Numbered from the stretch's first letter, positions 25,322 to 34,426 are shown. The stretch is DNA of 64,000 bases from Synechococcus sp. SynAce01 (GCF_001885215.1 NZ_CP018091.1:620001-684000); one strand, 5' to 3'. A program made the numbers and translations. The notes: generated from the sequence alone by a model not told the origin.

Positions 25322-26410
25322 TCAGCCGGCCAGGGCCAGCTGGAAAGCGCTGCGATCGCTGGGTTCGCCGCGCTCAAACACCTTGCAGAACATCTTGATC
25401 ACCCGGTCACCGGAATCGATCTGCTCCAGGGGGTCCTTGCGCAGGCGGTGGCGCAGGCAGCAGGCCACCACCCGGGCGACGTCGTCGTCACTCACCTCGC
25501 TGCGCCCTTCGAAGGCGGCCAAGGCCCGCGACGCCCGGTTGATCACGATGTCACCGCGCAGGCCATCCACATCCAGTTCGCCGCAGACCGAGGAGATGCG
25601 AAGGCGCAGATCGTCATCGATCTGAACCGAAGGAAGCAAGTGCTGGGCCTGCACCGCCCGCTCCTGCAGGGCCTCCTGGCTGGCCAGATGGGTGCTGTTG
25701 AAGCCCTCGGGATCGGCGTCGAAGCTGGTGCGCTGATCCACCACCTGCACCCGCAGCTCGGCGTCGCGCACGGTGCGCACCTCCACGCTCATGCCGAAAC
25801 GGTCGAGCAGCTGGGGGCGGAGTTCGCCCTCCTCGGGATTGCCGGAGCCGATCAGCACGAAGCGGGCGGGGTGACGCACCGACACCCCCTCGCGCTCCAC
25901 CGTGTTCCAGCCCGAGGCGGCGGAATCCAGCAGCACATCCACGAGATGGTCGTCGAGGAGATTCACCTCATCGACGTAAAGCAGGCCGCGGTTCGCCTTG
26001 GCCAGCAGCCCCGGCTCAAACGCCCGGACCCCCTCACTGAGAGCTTTCTCGATGTCGATGGTGCCGCAGAGGCGATCTTCCGTGGCCCCCAGCGGCAGGT
26101 CCACCATCGGCACCTGGCGGGGCTCGATCGGCAGCGTCTCGCCGCTCTCCGCCCGAGCCCGCACTTCGGCGCTCTGGAGATCGGGGTCGGTCGGTGAGCT
26201 GTTGTAGGGGTCGCCGGCGACGACGTCGATCTCCGGCAGCAGGTCAGCCAGGGCCCGGATCGTGGTCGATTTGCCCGTGCCCCGGTCGCCCATGATCATC
26301 ACCCCGCCGATGCGTGGATCGATCACGTTGAGCAGCAGGGCGAGCTTCATCTCCTCCTGACCGACGATGGCGGTGAAGGGGAACACCCTGCGTTGGCGCT
26401 TCAGACTCAC
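25322..26410 (-). CDS. chlI: Magnesium chelatase ATPase subunit I
   Basis: AAA+ motor that, with ChlD, drives Mg insertion into protoporphyrin IX by ChlH, the first committed step to chlorophyll. The 362-residue protein has PFTAIVGQEEMKLAL, Walker A GDRGTGKST at 41-49, LPLGATEDRLCGTIDIEKAL, Walker B GLLYVDEVNLLDDHLVDVLL, and RFVLIGSGNPEEGELRPQLLD with the arginine-finger region. Length is canonical. Overlaps the downstream end of the DUF3370 gene by 4 bases. Confidence 0.98.
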   Translation of the reverse strand: MSLKRQRRVFPFTAIVGQEEMKLALLLNVIDPRIGGVMIMGDRGTGKSTTIRALADLLPEIDVVAGDPYNSSPTDPDLQSAEVRARAESGETLPIEPRQVPMVDLPLGATEDRLCGTIDIEKALSEGVRAFEPGLLAKANRGLLYVDEVNLLDDHLVDVLLDSAASGWNTVEREGVSVRHPARFVLIGSGNPEEGELRPQLLDRFGMSVEVRTVRDAELRVQVVDQRTSFDADPEGFNSTHLASQEALQERAVQAQHLLPSVQIDDDLRLRISSVCGELDVDGLRGDIVINRASRALAAFEGRSEVSDDDVARVVACCLRHRLRKDPLEQIDSGDRVIKMFCKVFERGEPSDRSAFQLALAG

Positions 26411-27876
26411 GGGCGAGGGGCCGGCACGGAACCGGATTGTTTCACAGCTGGCGTTGCCGGCAGCAGTGTGAGCACCTGGGGTGGGGTGGCATCTGCCGGA
26501 TAGATCAGCCGCACCCGCACCTGTCGCCGTTGGCCAGGATCCAGGCTGATCCGGCCCAGGGCCGGGCCCTGCTGGCCCTGGCGCTGCACCAGGTGGAACC
26601 AGCGCCGGCCGGCCCGGCGACCATCCGCACCATCGAGACCGCTCACCTCCACCGTGCCGCGGAACATCACCGCCCGGGCGGTCTCCACGTTGAAGCTCAG
26701 CCCGCCTTGCGGCTTGTCGCTCTTGCGCGGCGATTCGATCGCCAGATCGAGGGCCACGGGGCTGTCGGTGTCGTTGACCAGGGGGATCTGCAGGTCGTAC
26801 TCGACGCCGTAGTTGCCATGGGCGGCCCAGGCCGTGCCTGGATAGAAGGCCTTGAGTTCCGCCGTCTGCACCTGACCGGTGCCGAGGCTGCCGCGCTCAA
26901 GCGAACTGATCGGCCAGGACACCGGCGCGCTGCGCACCGAGAGCTGGGGCTTGCAGGGCTCAGAAGCGCAGGGATCGCTGAGAGTTCCCCGCCAGCGGCT
27001 GCCCTGCTGCACCCCACTGACGCGGGAATAGATGATGCCGCCGGGTTTCCCCCGCGGGGTGGGGGTGTGCTCCTTGGCGCTGAGGCCACCGTTCAAAAGG
27101 CTCGCCCAGGTGGCGGCCGTTGGGGGCTGATCGCCACCGAGGGCCGCCAGGGTGGCGATCTGCAACGGCCCATCACTTTCCAGCCGCAGCTGGAGGTTGC
27201 GGCCGTTCAAGAGGGGATCGAGGCCTTTCACCGGAATCGGCAGCGCCACCAGGGTGGTGAGCTGGCCAGCCGGCAGCTGCCACTCAGGGGCCAGCAGGGG
27301 GCTGCGCCTGTTCTGGAGCAGCTCGGCGGCCACCCGGCTTCCCGGCCCCGAGAAGGCCGAGGTGCCGTCATGGGGGAGCAGGGCGGGCAGGGGCAGGAAC
27401 GGGGCTGCCGGCTGGGCGGGATCGGTCGACTGGGACAGGGCTGTCGAGCCGCTGATCAGGCGCAGGCGCACCGGCTTGGCGCCGCTGGGGGCCGCCACCA
27501 CCCCCAGCCAGAGGGTGGAATCGAGCGTTTCCGGTTTACCGGCGTAGACGTGGTGGCTGAACAGCTCGAAATGCCCCTCAATCGGGGTGTTCAGGTGGGC
27601 GGAGGGCACCGCGAACGGCTGGCCAGCCAGGCCGGCGCTGGCATCGAAGGTGGAGAGCAGGATTCCCGGCTCCACGATCAGCTCGGGGTTGTTGTCGTTG
27701 ACAACCAGGAGCCTGTCGAGGCCGCCCGGCAGGGGCCGCACCTGCTGGCGGCGCAGCAAGGGGGCAGGAGGCGCCTGCTGGGCCAGCACGGCCTGGGCAT
27801 GCACGGGCTGGGTGAGCAACGCCGGCCAAGCGGCCGGCAGCAAGGCGGAGAGAACGGGCAGCAAGACAGGGCGCAT
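26407..27876 (-). CDS. Secreted DUF3370-family protein
   Basis: About 489 residues with a signal peptide (VLLPVLSALLPAAWPALL, then VHAQA). I assign DUF3370, a cyanobacterial family of unknown function, from segments such as PGGLDRLLVVNDNNPELIV, HFELFSHHVYAG and GNYGVEYDLQIPLVNDTDSP. The body is beta-rich with no catalytic signature and probably works outside the plasma membrane. ATG 27876 is chosen; a TTG at 27903 in frame would add nine residues. Overlaps chlI by 4 bases. Confidence 0.75.
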   Translation of the reverse strand: MRPVLLPVLSALLPAAWPALLTQPVHAQAVLAQQAPPAPLLRRQQVRPLPGGLDRLLVVNDNNPELIVEPGILLSTFDASAGLAGQPFAVPSAHLNTPIEGHFELFSHHVYAGKPETLDSTLWLGVVAAPSGAKPVRLRLISGSTALSQSTDPAQPAAPFLPLPALLPHDGTSAFSGPGSRVAAELLQNRRSPLLAPEWQLPAGQLTTLVALPIPVKGLDPLLNGRNLQLRLESDGPLQIATLAALGGDQPPTAATWASLLNGGLSAKEHTPTPRGKPGGIIYSRVSGVQQGSRWRGTLSDPCASEPCKPQLSVRSAPVSWPISSLERGSLGTGQVQTAELKAFYPGTAWAAHGNYGVEYDLQIPLVNDTDSPVALDLAIESPRKSDKPQGGLSFNVETARAVMFRGTVEVSGLDGADGRRAGRRWFHLVQRQGQQGPALGRISLDPGQRRQVRVRLIYPADATPPQVLTLLPATPAVKQSGSVPAPRP

Positions 27877-27899
27877 GACGGAAGGCAGAGCCGGGACAA

Positions 27900-28988
27900 T
27901 CAACGGGGTTGGGGCGAGGGGCTGCTGCGGCCCACCAGGGTCTGGCTGGCGGCGGCGGCCATGGCCCGAATCAGGTCGGCGGATCGGGGGTCATTGAAGG
28001 GACCTTTGACCATGAAGGCGGCGACAGCGCGCTGGCCATTCGGCAATTCGATCAAGCCGGCATCGGAGTAGGCGATGCCGATGTCACCGGTCTTGTTGAG
28101 CACGGTGACACCTCTCGCCAGCAGCTCGCTGTCGGGATCGCTCGATTCCTTACCCAGGCCTTCCAGCAAGCCGAGAGGTAGCAGGGTGTTGGTTCTGGAC
28201 GTGCCCATGATCGTGCGGAAGTGATCCCTGCCGCGGGGACTGAGCTTTTCGCCGGTATCCACCAGGGCGATCGAGCGGGCCAGGTCATGGGGGCTGGTGG
28301 TGTTGGTTCCCTCCAGGTCGGGCAACCAGTTGTTGACCACCGTGGCGCCCAGGCCCAGGGCCTGAAAGCGGGCGTTGAGGGCGAGCTTGCCGCCCAACCG
28401 CTTGATCAACAAGTTGGTGGCGGAATTGTCACTGACCCGGATCATTTCAGTGGCCGCTTCATAAAAGGGAAAGCGGGTGCCGATCGGCCGGCTGGCCATC
28501 CAACCGGCGCCGCCGCCCACCACCTCTTTGGTGAGCGGAAGCGGTTCGTTCCAGCGCAGCTTGCCTGCGTCGAGGTCTTCGAGGCCGGCCAGGAGGATCG
28601 GCGTCTTGATCGAACTGGCGGCCGGCAGCGGCAGCTCTGAATCGAGCTGGGCAAAGCGTCCGTCATCGAGCACCAGCAGGAAGGCGCCGGCCTTGAGATC
28701 CTTCTGGGCTGCAGCCAGGGCTTTCCAACGCTGGCTGAGGGCGACAAGTTCCTGCTTCTGCTCAAAGCGACCGTCAGGCAGGCCGGTCTGGGCAGCCGGC
28801 GACGTGCCGCCGGCAGCGGTCTTGGGTGTGGAGCCGATCGCCCCTTGGGCCAGCCGCGGGGCCAGTTGCTGCAACACCGTGCCCGTCAGCACACCGAGCC
28901 CAACTCCCAGCACCAGCAATCGAAGCACCAGGGCAATGGGCTGGAACCAGCCGGGAGAACCTGGGCGGGAAGAACGGCCCGAACGCAC
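27900..28988 (-). CDS. Membrane-anchored class A beta-lactamase-fold serine hydrolase
   Basis: The 362-residue protein has an N-terminal membrane anchor (ALVLRLLVLGVGLGVLTGTV) and the three penicillin-binding/beta-lactamase motifs: SSIK at 125-128, SDN at 186-188 and KTG in VLNKTGDIGIAYSD. Class A beta-lactamases normally have a Glu166 in an ExxxN omega loop; here the candidate NWLPDLEGTNTTSP region is altered, so true lactamase activity is uncertain. It could be a peptidoglycan-related hydrolase. It lies 23 bases upstream of the DUF3370 gene. Confidence 0.85.
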   Translation of the reverse strand: MRSGRSSRPGSPGWFQPIALVLRLLVLGVGLGVLTGTVLQQLAPRLAQGAIGSTPKTAAGGTSPAAQTGLPDGRFEQKQELVALSQRWKALAAAQKDLKAGAFLLVLDDGRFAQLDSELPLPAASSIKTPILLAGLEDLDAGKLRWNEPLPLTKEVVGGGAGWMASRPIGTRFPFYEAATEMIRVSDNSATNLLIKRLGGKLALNARFQALGLGATVVNNWLPDLEGTNTTSPHDLARSIALVDTGEKLSPRGRDHFRTIMGTSRTNTLLPLGLLEGLGKESSDPDSELLARGVTVLNKTGDIGIAYSDAGLIELPNGQRAVAAFMVKGPFNDPRSADLIRAMAAAASQTLVGRSSPSPQPR

Positions 28989-29021
28989 GTGGGGTCAGAA
29001 CTCAAAAGGCTTGGCAGGACG

Positions 29022-29783
29022 TTAGGGCGTCTGGCCGCGGCTGGCCCAGCGCAACTGGCTCACCATCCCGCGCAACAGGGCCACCTCGTCACTGCCCACC
29101 TGGGCGCGCTGCAGCAGCGCCCTCAGCTTGGCCATGCGGGCGTGGGCGGTGTGGGGCAAGAGAAAACCCACTTCCAGCAGCAACGCTTCGGCATCGACCA
29201 GGGCGGCTTCGAGGCTGCCGCGGCTGGCTGGCTCCGGCAGCTGTTGGGGGCGGGCGGGCCCGCCGTGGCGCAGGGACTGCAGGATGACCGCCACCGCATG
29301 GGACAGGTTCATCGAGGGGTAGGCCGGATCGGTGGGGATCCGCAGGATGCGGCCGGCCTGGAGCAATTCATCGTTGCTGAGGCCGTGATCCTCGCGGCCG
29401 AACACCAGGGCGGCCCGTTCGCCGCTAGCCACGCCGGCCTGCAGCCAGGGCAGCAGATCAGCTGGAAGCCCCACCGGCACAGGCTCGGGTTCCAGCCTGC
29501 CGCTGGTGGCCACCACCCGATGACAATCGGCGATGGCCGCGGCCAGATCGGGATAAAGGGCGGCGCGCTCAAGCAGCGGTAGGGCATGCACCGCCATCCG
29601 CCGCGCTTCCTCAGCAAGCGGATCGCAGCGGGGCTGCACGAGCCTGAGTTCCTCGATCCCGAAGTTGGCGCAGAGCCGGGCCACACTGCCCACATTGAGG
29701 GGCCCTGCCGGCTCGACGAGCACCACCACCACTGCTTGGTCAGGCGCTTGGTCTGCCGGACCGTTCAGCTCACTCGAGGGCAT
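29022..29783 (-). CDS. SPOUT RNA methyltransferase, TrmJ/LasT type
   Basis: 2'-O-methyltransferase with the trefoil-knot SPOUT fold. Of 253 residues the first 170 form the catalytic part: VVLVEPAGPLNVGSVARLCA with NFGIEELRLVQPR (motif 1), ALVFGREDHGLSNDEL (motif 2) and RIPTDPAYPSMNLSHAVAVI (motif 3). A helical C-terminal extension follows, as in TrmJ. The target is probably tRNA position 32 by family, but that is inferred. Its start overlaps the cytM 3' end by 14 bases. Confidence 0.88.
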   Translation of the reverse strand: MPSSELNGPADQAPDQAVVVVLVEPAGPLNVGSVARLCANFGIEELRLVQPRCDPLAEEARRMAVHALPLLERAALYPDLAAAIADCHRVVATSGRLEPEPVPVGLPADLLPWLQAGVASGERAALVFGREDHGLSNDELLQAGRILRIPTDPAYPSMNLSHAVAVILQSLRHGGPARPQQLPEPASRGSLEAALVDAEALLLEVGFLLPHTAHARMAKLRALLQRAQVGSDEVALLRGMVSQLRWASRGQTP

Positions 29784-30159
29784 GCAGATGGGCGATCAGA
29801 TCGGCCATGGCCTGGGGATCGGGCTGGAAGCGGGGCATCGGCGGGGTGCGGCCACTGACCACCTGGCTGACCAGCTGCCGGTCGCTGCGGCGCTGGCTGA
29901 CCCCCTGGAGGCTCGGACCCACCAGCCCCTGGCCGGCGATGCCGTGGCAGCCGGCGCAGTTCATCCGGAACAGGCGGCCCCCATTCTCGGTGGAGCCGGC
30001 GAGTTCCAGCGTCTGACGGGTATAGGGATCGCTGCGGGCTGCCGGCAGCACAACCAGGGAGAGAATCACGCAGGCACCGGCGGCTAGCAGCACCAGAGCC
30101 ATGATCAGTCCCTGACGCGGTGCAGCCGTTGGCGTGGGGTCGGAGAGCTCGCCAGTCAC
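29770..30159 (-). CDS. cytM: Cytochrome cM
   Basis: Small membrane-anchored c-type cytochrome that modulates respiration and photosynthesis in cyanobacteria. Starting at GTG 30159 gives 129 residues: an anchor (MALVLLAAGACVILSLVVL), SDPYTRQTLELAG, the heme motif CAGCH at 68-72, then GQGLVGPSLQGVSQRRSDRQ and RTPPMPRFQP with the Met axial ligand. These last blocks are CytM-specific in my recall. An in-frame ATG at 30234 would overlap the divergent petG start and is less likely. Confidence 0.9.
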   Translation of the reverse strand: MTGELSDPTPTAAPRQGLIMALVLLAAGACVILSLVVLPAARSDPYTRQTLELAGSTENGGRLFRMNCAGCHGIAGQGLVGPSLQGVSQRRSDRQLVSQVVSGRTPPMPRFQPDPQAMADLIAHLHALE

Positions 30160-30233
30160 AAATGTTTCACGCCTCTCAACAGCCTGCCTCAGCCATGAAA
30201 CAATTGTGATCAACGACTCGAGCCATCCCTTCA

Positions 30234-30344
30234 ATGATTGAACCCCTGCTCTGCGGCATCGTTCTTGGTCTGGTCCCGATCACGATTGCGGGCCTGTTCG
30301 TGGCGGCCTGGAATCAATACCGCCGTGGCAGCGCTCTGGGCTGA
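30234..30344 (+). CDS. petG: Cytochrome b6f subunit PetG
   Basis: A 36-residue single-span subunit of the b6f complex, reading [20 protein letters not shown] and continuing [16 protein letters not shown]. The [17 protein letters not shown] start and YRRG are diagnostic. It is divergent from cytM with 74 bases between them. The last 65 bases lie antisense to the rsmD 3' end. Confidence 0.97.
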   Translation: MIEPLLCGIVLGLVPITIAGLFVAAWNQYRRGSALG

Positions 30345-30903
30345 GCAGCATCAAGCTGGTGCTTCCGTAGCGCCTGAGGTCATCGATCCGCCAGCCGGGC
30401 AACTCGAAGGCCGGAGCTTTGCTTGCGCACTCCATCAACAGCCGTCCCTGCGGCGCCAACCAGCCGCCCGCGGCCAGGCTTTGGCAGATCTGCGGCTGCA
30501 GGCCCGAGGCATAGGGGGGATCCAGATAGATCAGGTCGAAGCACACTGTGCCGAGTTCGGAGCTCCTATGCTGCGAACCGATCGCCAGCCAGCCCGGCAA
30601 CGTTCGGCAAAGCACGCGGACGTCAGGGGCGCCTTGGAGGCCAGAGCGCACGGCCGTGAGATTGGCTGAGGCGGTGGCCGTCATCCGCCGGTCCTGATCC
30701 ACCGCCACCACCAACTCCGCTCCACGCTGAAGCGCTTCACAGCCGATCACGCCACTGCCGCAGCAGAGATCCAGCCAGCGGGCACCGGCCAGGTCAGCAG
30801 CCACCAGGTTCATCACCGCCAGCCGTACCCGCGCCGCCGTGGGCCGGGCCGTACTCCCCGGCGGGCTGAGCAGTTTGCGCCCGCCGCTGAGCCTGAGTGT
30901 CAA
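30280..30903 (-). CDS. rsmD: 16S rRNA (guanine-966-N2)-methyltransferase RsmD
   Basis: SAM-dependent methylation of G966 in 16S rRNA. About 207 residues from a TTG that overlaps the hisH stop (TTGA). Motifs: [20 protein letters not shown] (substrate entry), [20 protein letters not shown] (SAM motif I) and [13 protein letters not shown] (DPPY catalytic motif IV). The C-terminus after [13 protein letters not shown] is a tail that reads antisense through petG. The frame is open upstream, but the hisH overlap and loss of similarity support the TTG. Confidence 0.9.
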   Translation of the reverse strand: MTLRLSGGRKLLSPPGSTARPTAARVRLAVMNLVAADLAGARWLDLCCGSGVIGCEALQRGAELVVAVDQDRRMTATASANLTAVRSGLQGAPDVRVLCRTLPGWLAIGSQHRSSELGTVCFDLIYLDPPYASGLQPQICQSLAAGGWLAPQGRLLMECASKAPAFELPGWRIDDLRRYGSTSLMLLSPERCHGGIDSRPPRTGPQS

Positions 30904-31547
30904 GGGTTCTGCTGCTCCACCCAGCGCAGCCAGCGGCCCAGCATCCTCTGCCCCACGGGGCCGGATTTCTCCGGGTGGAACTGGCAGGCCGCCAGATTGT
31001 CCTGCCAGACCGCTGCCGTCACCGCCCCTTCGCCAAAGACGACCGTGGCCGCAGCGCAGCCCGGTTCTTCGGGTGCGGCCGCATAGGAGTGGACGAAGTA
31101 CACCCAGGCGGGCGCGCACTCAGACGGCAGCAAGGGGGTGGGACGGCTGGGGATCAATGGCGCCCAGCCCATGTGCGGAATCGGATGACCGGGGCTGGCC
31201 GGCAAGGCCCGCACCCGCCCTTTCAACAGCCCCAGCCCTTCGGCTTTGCCTTCGTCACTGCCCTCAAACAACAGTTGCAGGCCCAGGCAGATCCCAAGCA
31301 GGGGGCGGCCACTGCGGCTCCAGCGCTGGATTGGCTCCACCAGACCAGACTCCTGCAGGCAGTCCATGGCCGGATCGAAGGCTCCCACTCCAGGCAGGAT
31401 CAAGGCATCGCAGCCACTGGCCGCTGCCCCTGACACCACAGGCACCAGCTCCACCCCCAGCCGCTCGATCGCCCGCGCCACGGAGTGCAGATTGCCCATC
31501 CCGTAGTCGATCAATCCGATCCGAAGCCTGGCGGGCAACATGCTCAA
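30900..31547 (-). CDS. hisH: Imidazole glycerol phosphate synthase, glutamine amidotransferase subunit
   Basis: Supplies ammonia from glutamine to HisF in histidine synthesis. The 215-residue class I amidotransferase has IGLIDYGMGNLHSVARA, LPGVGAFDPAM (oxyanion region), nucleophile Cys87 in GICLGLQLLFEGS, PHMGWAPL, and His191/Glu193 in CQFHPEKSGPVG. Length and triad are standard. It overlaps the LOG-family gene by 4 bases and rsmD by 4. Confidence 0.97.
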   Translation of the reverse strand: MSMLPARLRIGLIDYGMGNLHSVARAIERLGVELVPVVSGAAASGCDALILPGVGAFDPAMDCLQESGLVEPIQRWSRSGRPLLGICLGLQLLFEGSDEGKAEGLGLLKGRVRALPASPGHPIPHMGWAPLIPSRPTPLLPSECAPAWVYFVHSYAAAPEEPGCAAATVVFGEGAVTAAVWQDNLAACQFHPEKSGPVGQRMLGRWLRWVEQQNP

Positions 31548-32641
31548 GGAGCGAGGGGGCAGAGGCGCTGTTCGGGGTGCTGCAGCACCACCGAATGAGC
31601 CAGGTCGAGGGCATTGAGGTGATCGATCAGCTGGTAGAGCCGACCCACCCGGCGCTGATTGAAATCAAAGCGCAGACAGGGATAGATCGCTCCAGCCTCA
31701 TCGCAGCTCTCGGCGGCAACAAACAGTCCGGAGCGCAGCAGATCGGGGAAGCCTTGATTGATCAGCGCCAGTTGCTGCTCGGGCAGGGGGAGATGGAGGA
31801 GCAGCTCCATCACGGTCTGGTCGCGCTGACCTGCCTGATCGGGCTGGCCTGTTGGATCGGGCTGGGGAATCTGGACAGGCTGGAGCCTGTGAAAGACCCT
31901 GTAGAAGCGGCGGATCAGCGCGACGGCTTCGGCGGCCGAGTGGGCCGTGCTCAGCAGCTCAAGATCGTGCTCACCGATCAGGCCACGGTCTTGAAGATCA
32001 CAGCGCAGCGCCTGTTGCCAACCATCCCAGAAAGGATCCCCCTGCGGAGCCAACAACACCAGGGGAATCGGCGAGCTGCGGCCGGTCTGGATCAGCGTGA
32101 GGGATTCGAACAGTTCATCGAGGGTGCCAAAGCCTCCTGGCAGCACCACCAGGGCATCGCTCTCGCGCAGGAAGAAAAGCTTGCGGGTGAAGAAGTAACG
32201 GAACTGGAGCAGACGGCTCTGATGCTCACTGATGAAGGGATTGGCGTCCTGCTCGAAGGGAAGCAGCACATTGAGTCCGAAACTTCTGTCACCACCAGCA
32301 CCACGATTGGCCGCTTCCATCACACCGCCGCCGGCGCCAGTCATCACCTCAAATCCGGCTTGAATCACCGCCTCAGCCAAGGATTCGGCCAACTGATAGA
32401 TCTCGCTGCCCGGAGCACTGCGGGCCGAGCCGAACACCGTGACCTTGCGGGTCATGCGGTGGGGGCGGAACACGCCCATCGCTGCCTGCAGATCCTTGAG
32501 GGTGCCGTCGATCAGCCGCCAGTCGTCGTGGTCGCTGCTTGTGGTAGCGAAGGCAAGCAGTGTGCTGAGGGCCTGCTCGATCAACGGGCGCTGGGGATGG
32601 CCAGCCAAGGCCGTGGTCAGCGCCCCATTCAGATCGTCCAC
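31544..32641 (-). CDS. LOG-family protein (YgdH/PpnN-like nucleotide N-glycosidase)
   Basis: Rossmann-like LOG family: MTRKVTVFGSARSAPGSEIY, VMTGAGGGVMEAANRGA and the signature LPGGFGTLDELFESL, which in LOG/PpnN enzymes cleaves ribose 5-phosphate from nucleotides. An N-terminal ~80-residue helical region and a ~120-residue C-terminal part make it longer than plant-type LOG. GTG 32641 is given conservatively; an ATG at 32800 lies inside trxA and would add 53 low-complexity residues. Often mis-named lysine decarboxylase. Precise substrate unknown. Confidence 0.82.
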   Translation of the reverse strand: MDDLNGALTTALAGHPQRPLIEQALSTLLAFATTSSDHDDWRLIDGTLKDLQAAMGVFRPHRMTRKVTVFGSARSAPGSEIYQLAESLAEAVIQAGFEVMTGAGGGVMEAANRGAGGDRSFGLNVLLPFEQDANPFISEHQSRLLQFRYFFTRKLFFLRESDALVVLPGGFGTLDELFESLTLIQTGRSSPIPLVLLAPQGDPFWDGWQQALRCDLQDRGLIGEHDLELLSTAHSAAEAVALIRRFYRVFHRLQPVQIPQPDPTGQPDQAGQRDQTVMELLLHLPLPEQQLALINQGFPDLLRSGLFVAAESCDEAGAIYPCLRFDFNQRRVGRLYQLIDHLNALDLAHSVVLQHPEQRLCPLAP

Positions 32642-32723
32642 CGTGGCTTGATCGGAGTTCGCGGCAATGACCGAGTAGGTGGGAGCGGAGGTGGGGGGAG
32701 AAGGACTCAGCAGGAGGGGAAGC

Positions 32724-33047
32724 TCAGAGGTATTTGGCGATGGTGCCGGAGAGGGTGTTCTTGGGTACGGCCCCGACGACGGTGTCCACCTTCTCGCCAC
32801 CCTTGAAGACCATCAAGGTGGGAATGCTGCGAATGCCGTATTGACTGGCGATATTGGGATTCTCATCGGTGTTGAGCTTGTAGACCTTCAATTGGCCTTC
32901 GAACTCCTTGGCGATCTCATCAACGATCGGGGCGACCATGCGGCAAGGGCCACACCATGGCGCCCAGAAGTCGACCAGCACAGGCACATCACTCTTGAGC
33001 ACATCCTGCTCGAAGGAAGCATCGGTGACGGCGGTGGGGCTGGACAT
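32724..33047 (-). CDS. trxA: Thioredoxin
   Basis: m-type thioredoxin, a disulfide reductant for Calvin-cycle and other enzymes. The 107-residue protein has [16 protein letters not shown] with the redox pair Cys32/Cys35, then the cis-proline loop [19 protein letters not shown] 33047 is preferred over one five codons upstream. It is preceded by the guaB3 terminator, so it probably has its own promoter in the 215-base gap. Confidence 0.97.
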   Translation of the reverse strand: MSSPTAVTDASFEQDVLKSDVPVLVDFWAPWCGPCRMVAPIVDEIAKEFEGQLKVYKLNTDENPNIASQYGIRSIPTLMVFKGGEKVDTVVGAVPKNTLSGTIAKYL

Positions 33048-33124
33048 CCAACGGAACAACAAGGTTCCGGCAATCTAGCAACGGGGTTCCCGCTTCCCCG
33101 CCGCACCGGTCACGAACGTTGGAA

Positions 33125-33150
33125 GACAAAACGCCCGGACGCGCCGGGCG
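33125..33150 (-). terminator. Rho-independent terminator of guaB3
   Basis: On the minus strand CGCCCGG, loop CGCGT, CCGGGCG is followed by TTTTGTC. Seven perfect GC-rich pairs and a short U tract 113 bases past the guaB3 stop make a good intrinsic terminator, separating guaB3 from trxA. Confidence 0.85.
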
Positions 33151-33262
33151 GGGAGGTGTGAGGAGTGTGCGAGCCGAAGCCCCCACAGACCGAGACTAAC
33201 GCCTGTCTCTGTCTGTCTCCCCTTGTCCAACAGTTAGACCGGCCTGTGTCAGCGGCCTCCGC

Positions 33263-34426
33263 TCACTTGCCCATGCCGAGCTGCTGGGCCTTCTGATACA
33301 CCTTGCCTTCGGTGAGCAGGGATGGGGCCACCACCACCTCCACCGACTGCATCTCCCGCAGGGTGCGGGCGCCCAGCGTTCCCATGGATGTGCGCAAGGC
33401 GCCCAGCAGATTCTGGGTGCCGTCATCGAGGCTTGCCGGGCCACGCAGGATGGTTTCCAGCTTTCCGGTGGTGCCCACCTTGATGCGGGTGCCGCGGGGC
33501 AACACCGGGCTGGGCGTGGCCATGCCCCAGTGGAATCCGCGGCCGGGGGCTTCGCTGGCCCGGGCGATCGGTGAACCGATCATCACGGCATCGGCGCCGC
33601 AGGCAATGCACTTACAGATGTCTCCGCCGGTCACGATGCCTCCATCGGCGATCACCGGCACCCGCCGCCCGCTTTCCTGCTCGAAGTCGTCGCGAGCGGC
33701 GGCGCAATCGGCGACGGCGGTGGCCTGGGGAATGCCCACACCGAGCACGCCGCGGGAGGTGCAGGCGGCCCCCGGGCCGATCCCCACCAGCACACCCGCC
33801 GCTCCGGCGCGCATCAGCTCCAGGGCCACCGCATAGGTGACGCAGTTGCCGATCACCACCGGCAAGCCCAGGTCGCGGCAGAGGGCGGTGAGGTTGAGGC
33901 TTTCGCGGCCTTCAGGACCGATGTGCTCGGTGGAGACCACCGTGGCCTGCACGAACAGCAGGGCCGCGCCGGCTTCGGCCACCGCCTTGCCGAAGCGCAG
34001 GGCGGCCACGGGGGTGGCACTGACCGCGGCAATTCCTCCCTTTGCCTTGATCTCAGCGATCCGCTGGCAGATCAGATCTTCACGCACCGGCTGGCTGTAG
34101 ATCTCCTGCATCAGCGGCACAAACGCCTCCTTGCCCACCGAGGCGATCTGGTCGAGCACAGGATTGGGATCGTCGTAGCGGGTGTACACCCCCTCGAGGT
34201 TGAGCACACCGAGGGCTCCGAGCCGGGAGAGCTCGACTGCCATCGCCACATCCACCACCCCATCCATGGCGCTGGCGATGATCGGAATCTCCCGTTCGAT
34301 TCCGCCCAGGCTCCAACGGCTGTCGGTGACAGCTGGATCGACCGTGCGCGAACCGGGCACCAAGGCAATTTCGTCGATGCCGTAGGCACGGCGAACCGTC
34401 CGGTTCCGACCGAGAAGAATGGTCAC
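33263..34426 (-). CDS. GuaB3-family IMP dehydrogenase-related protein
   Basis: The 387-residue TIM-barrel protein belongs to the CBS-less GuaB3 branch of the IMPDH/GMPR family. Seen: EIALVPGSRTVDPAVTDSRW, PIIASAMDGVVDVAMAVELS, the catalytic-loop GIGPGAACTSRGVLGVGIPQ with Cys222, and ADGGIVTGGDICKCIACGAD for phosphate binding. The two CBS domains of canonical GuaB, normally between about residues 90 and 220, are absent. GuaB3 of cyanobacteria has been reported to oxidise IMP to XMP; that activity here is inferred. Confidence 0.9.
   Translation of the reverse strand: MTILLGRNRTVRRAYGIDEIALVPGSRTVDPAVTDSRWSLGGIEREIPIIASAMDGVVDVAMAVELSRLGALGVLNLEGVYTRYDDPNPVLDQIASVGKEAFVPLMQEIYSQPVREDLICQRIAEIKAKGGIAAVSATPVAALRFGKAVAEAGAALLFVQATVVSTEHIGPEGRESLNLTALCRDLGLPVVIGNCVTYAVALELMRAGAAGVLVGIGPGAACTSRGVLGVGIPQATAVADCAAARDDFEQESGRRVPVIADGGIVTGGDICKCIACGADAVMIGSPIARASEAPGRGFHWGMATPSPVLPRGTRIKVGTTGKLETILRGPASLDDGTQNLLGALRTSMGTLGARTLREMQSVEVVVAPSLLTEGKVYQKAQQLGMGK

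Noticed and set aside
30839-32806. 655-codon plus-strand frame across hisH and the LOG gene
   Set aside because: Antisense to two confident genes, no recognisable motifs.
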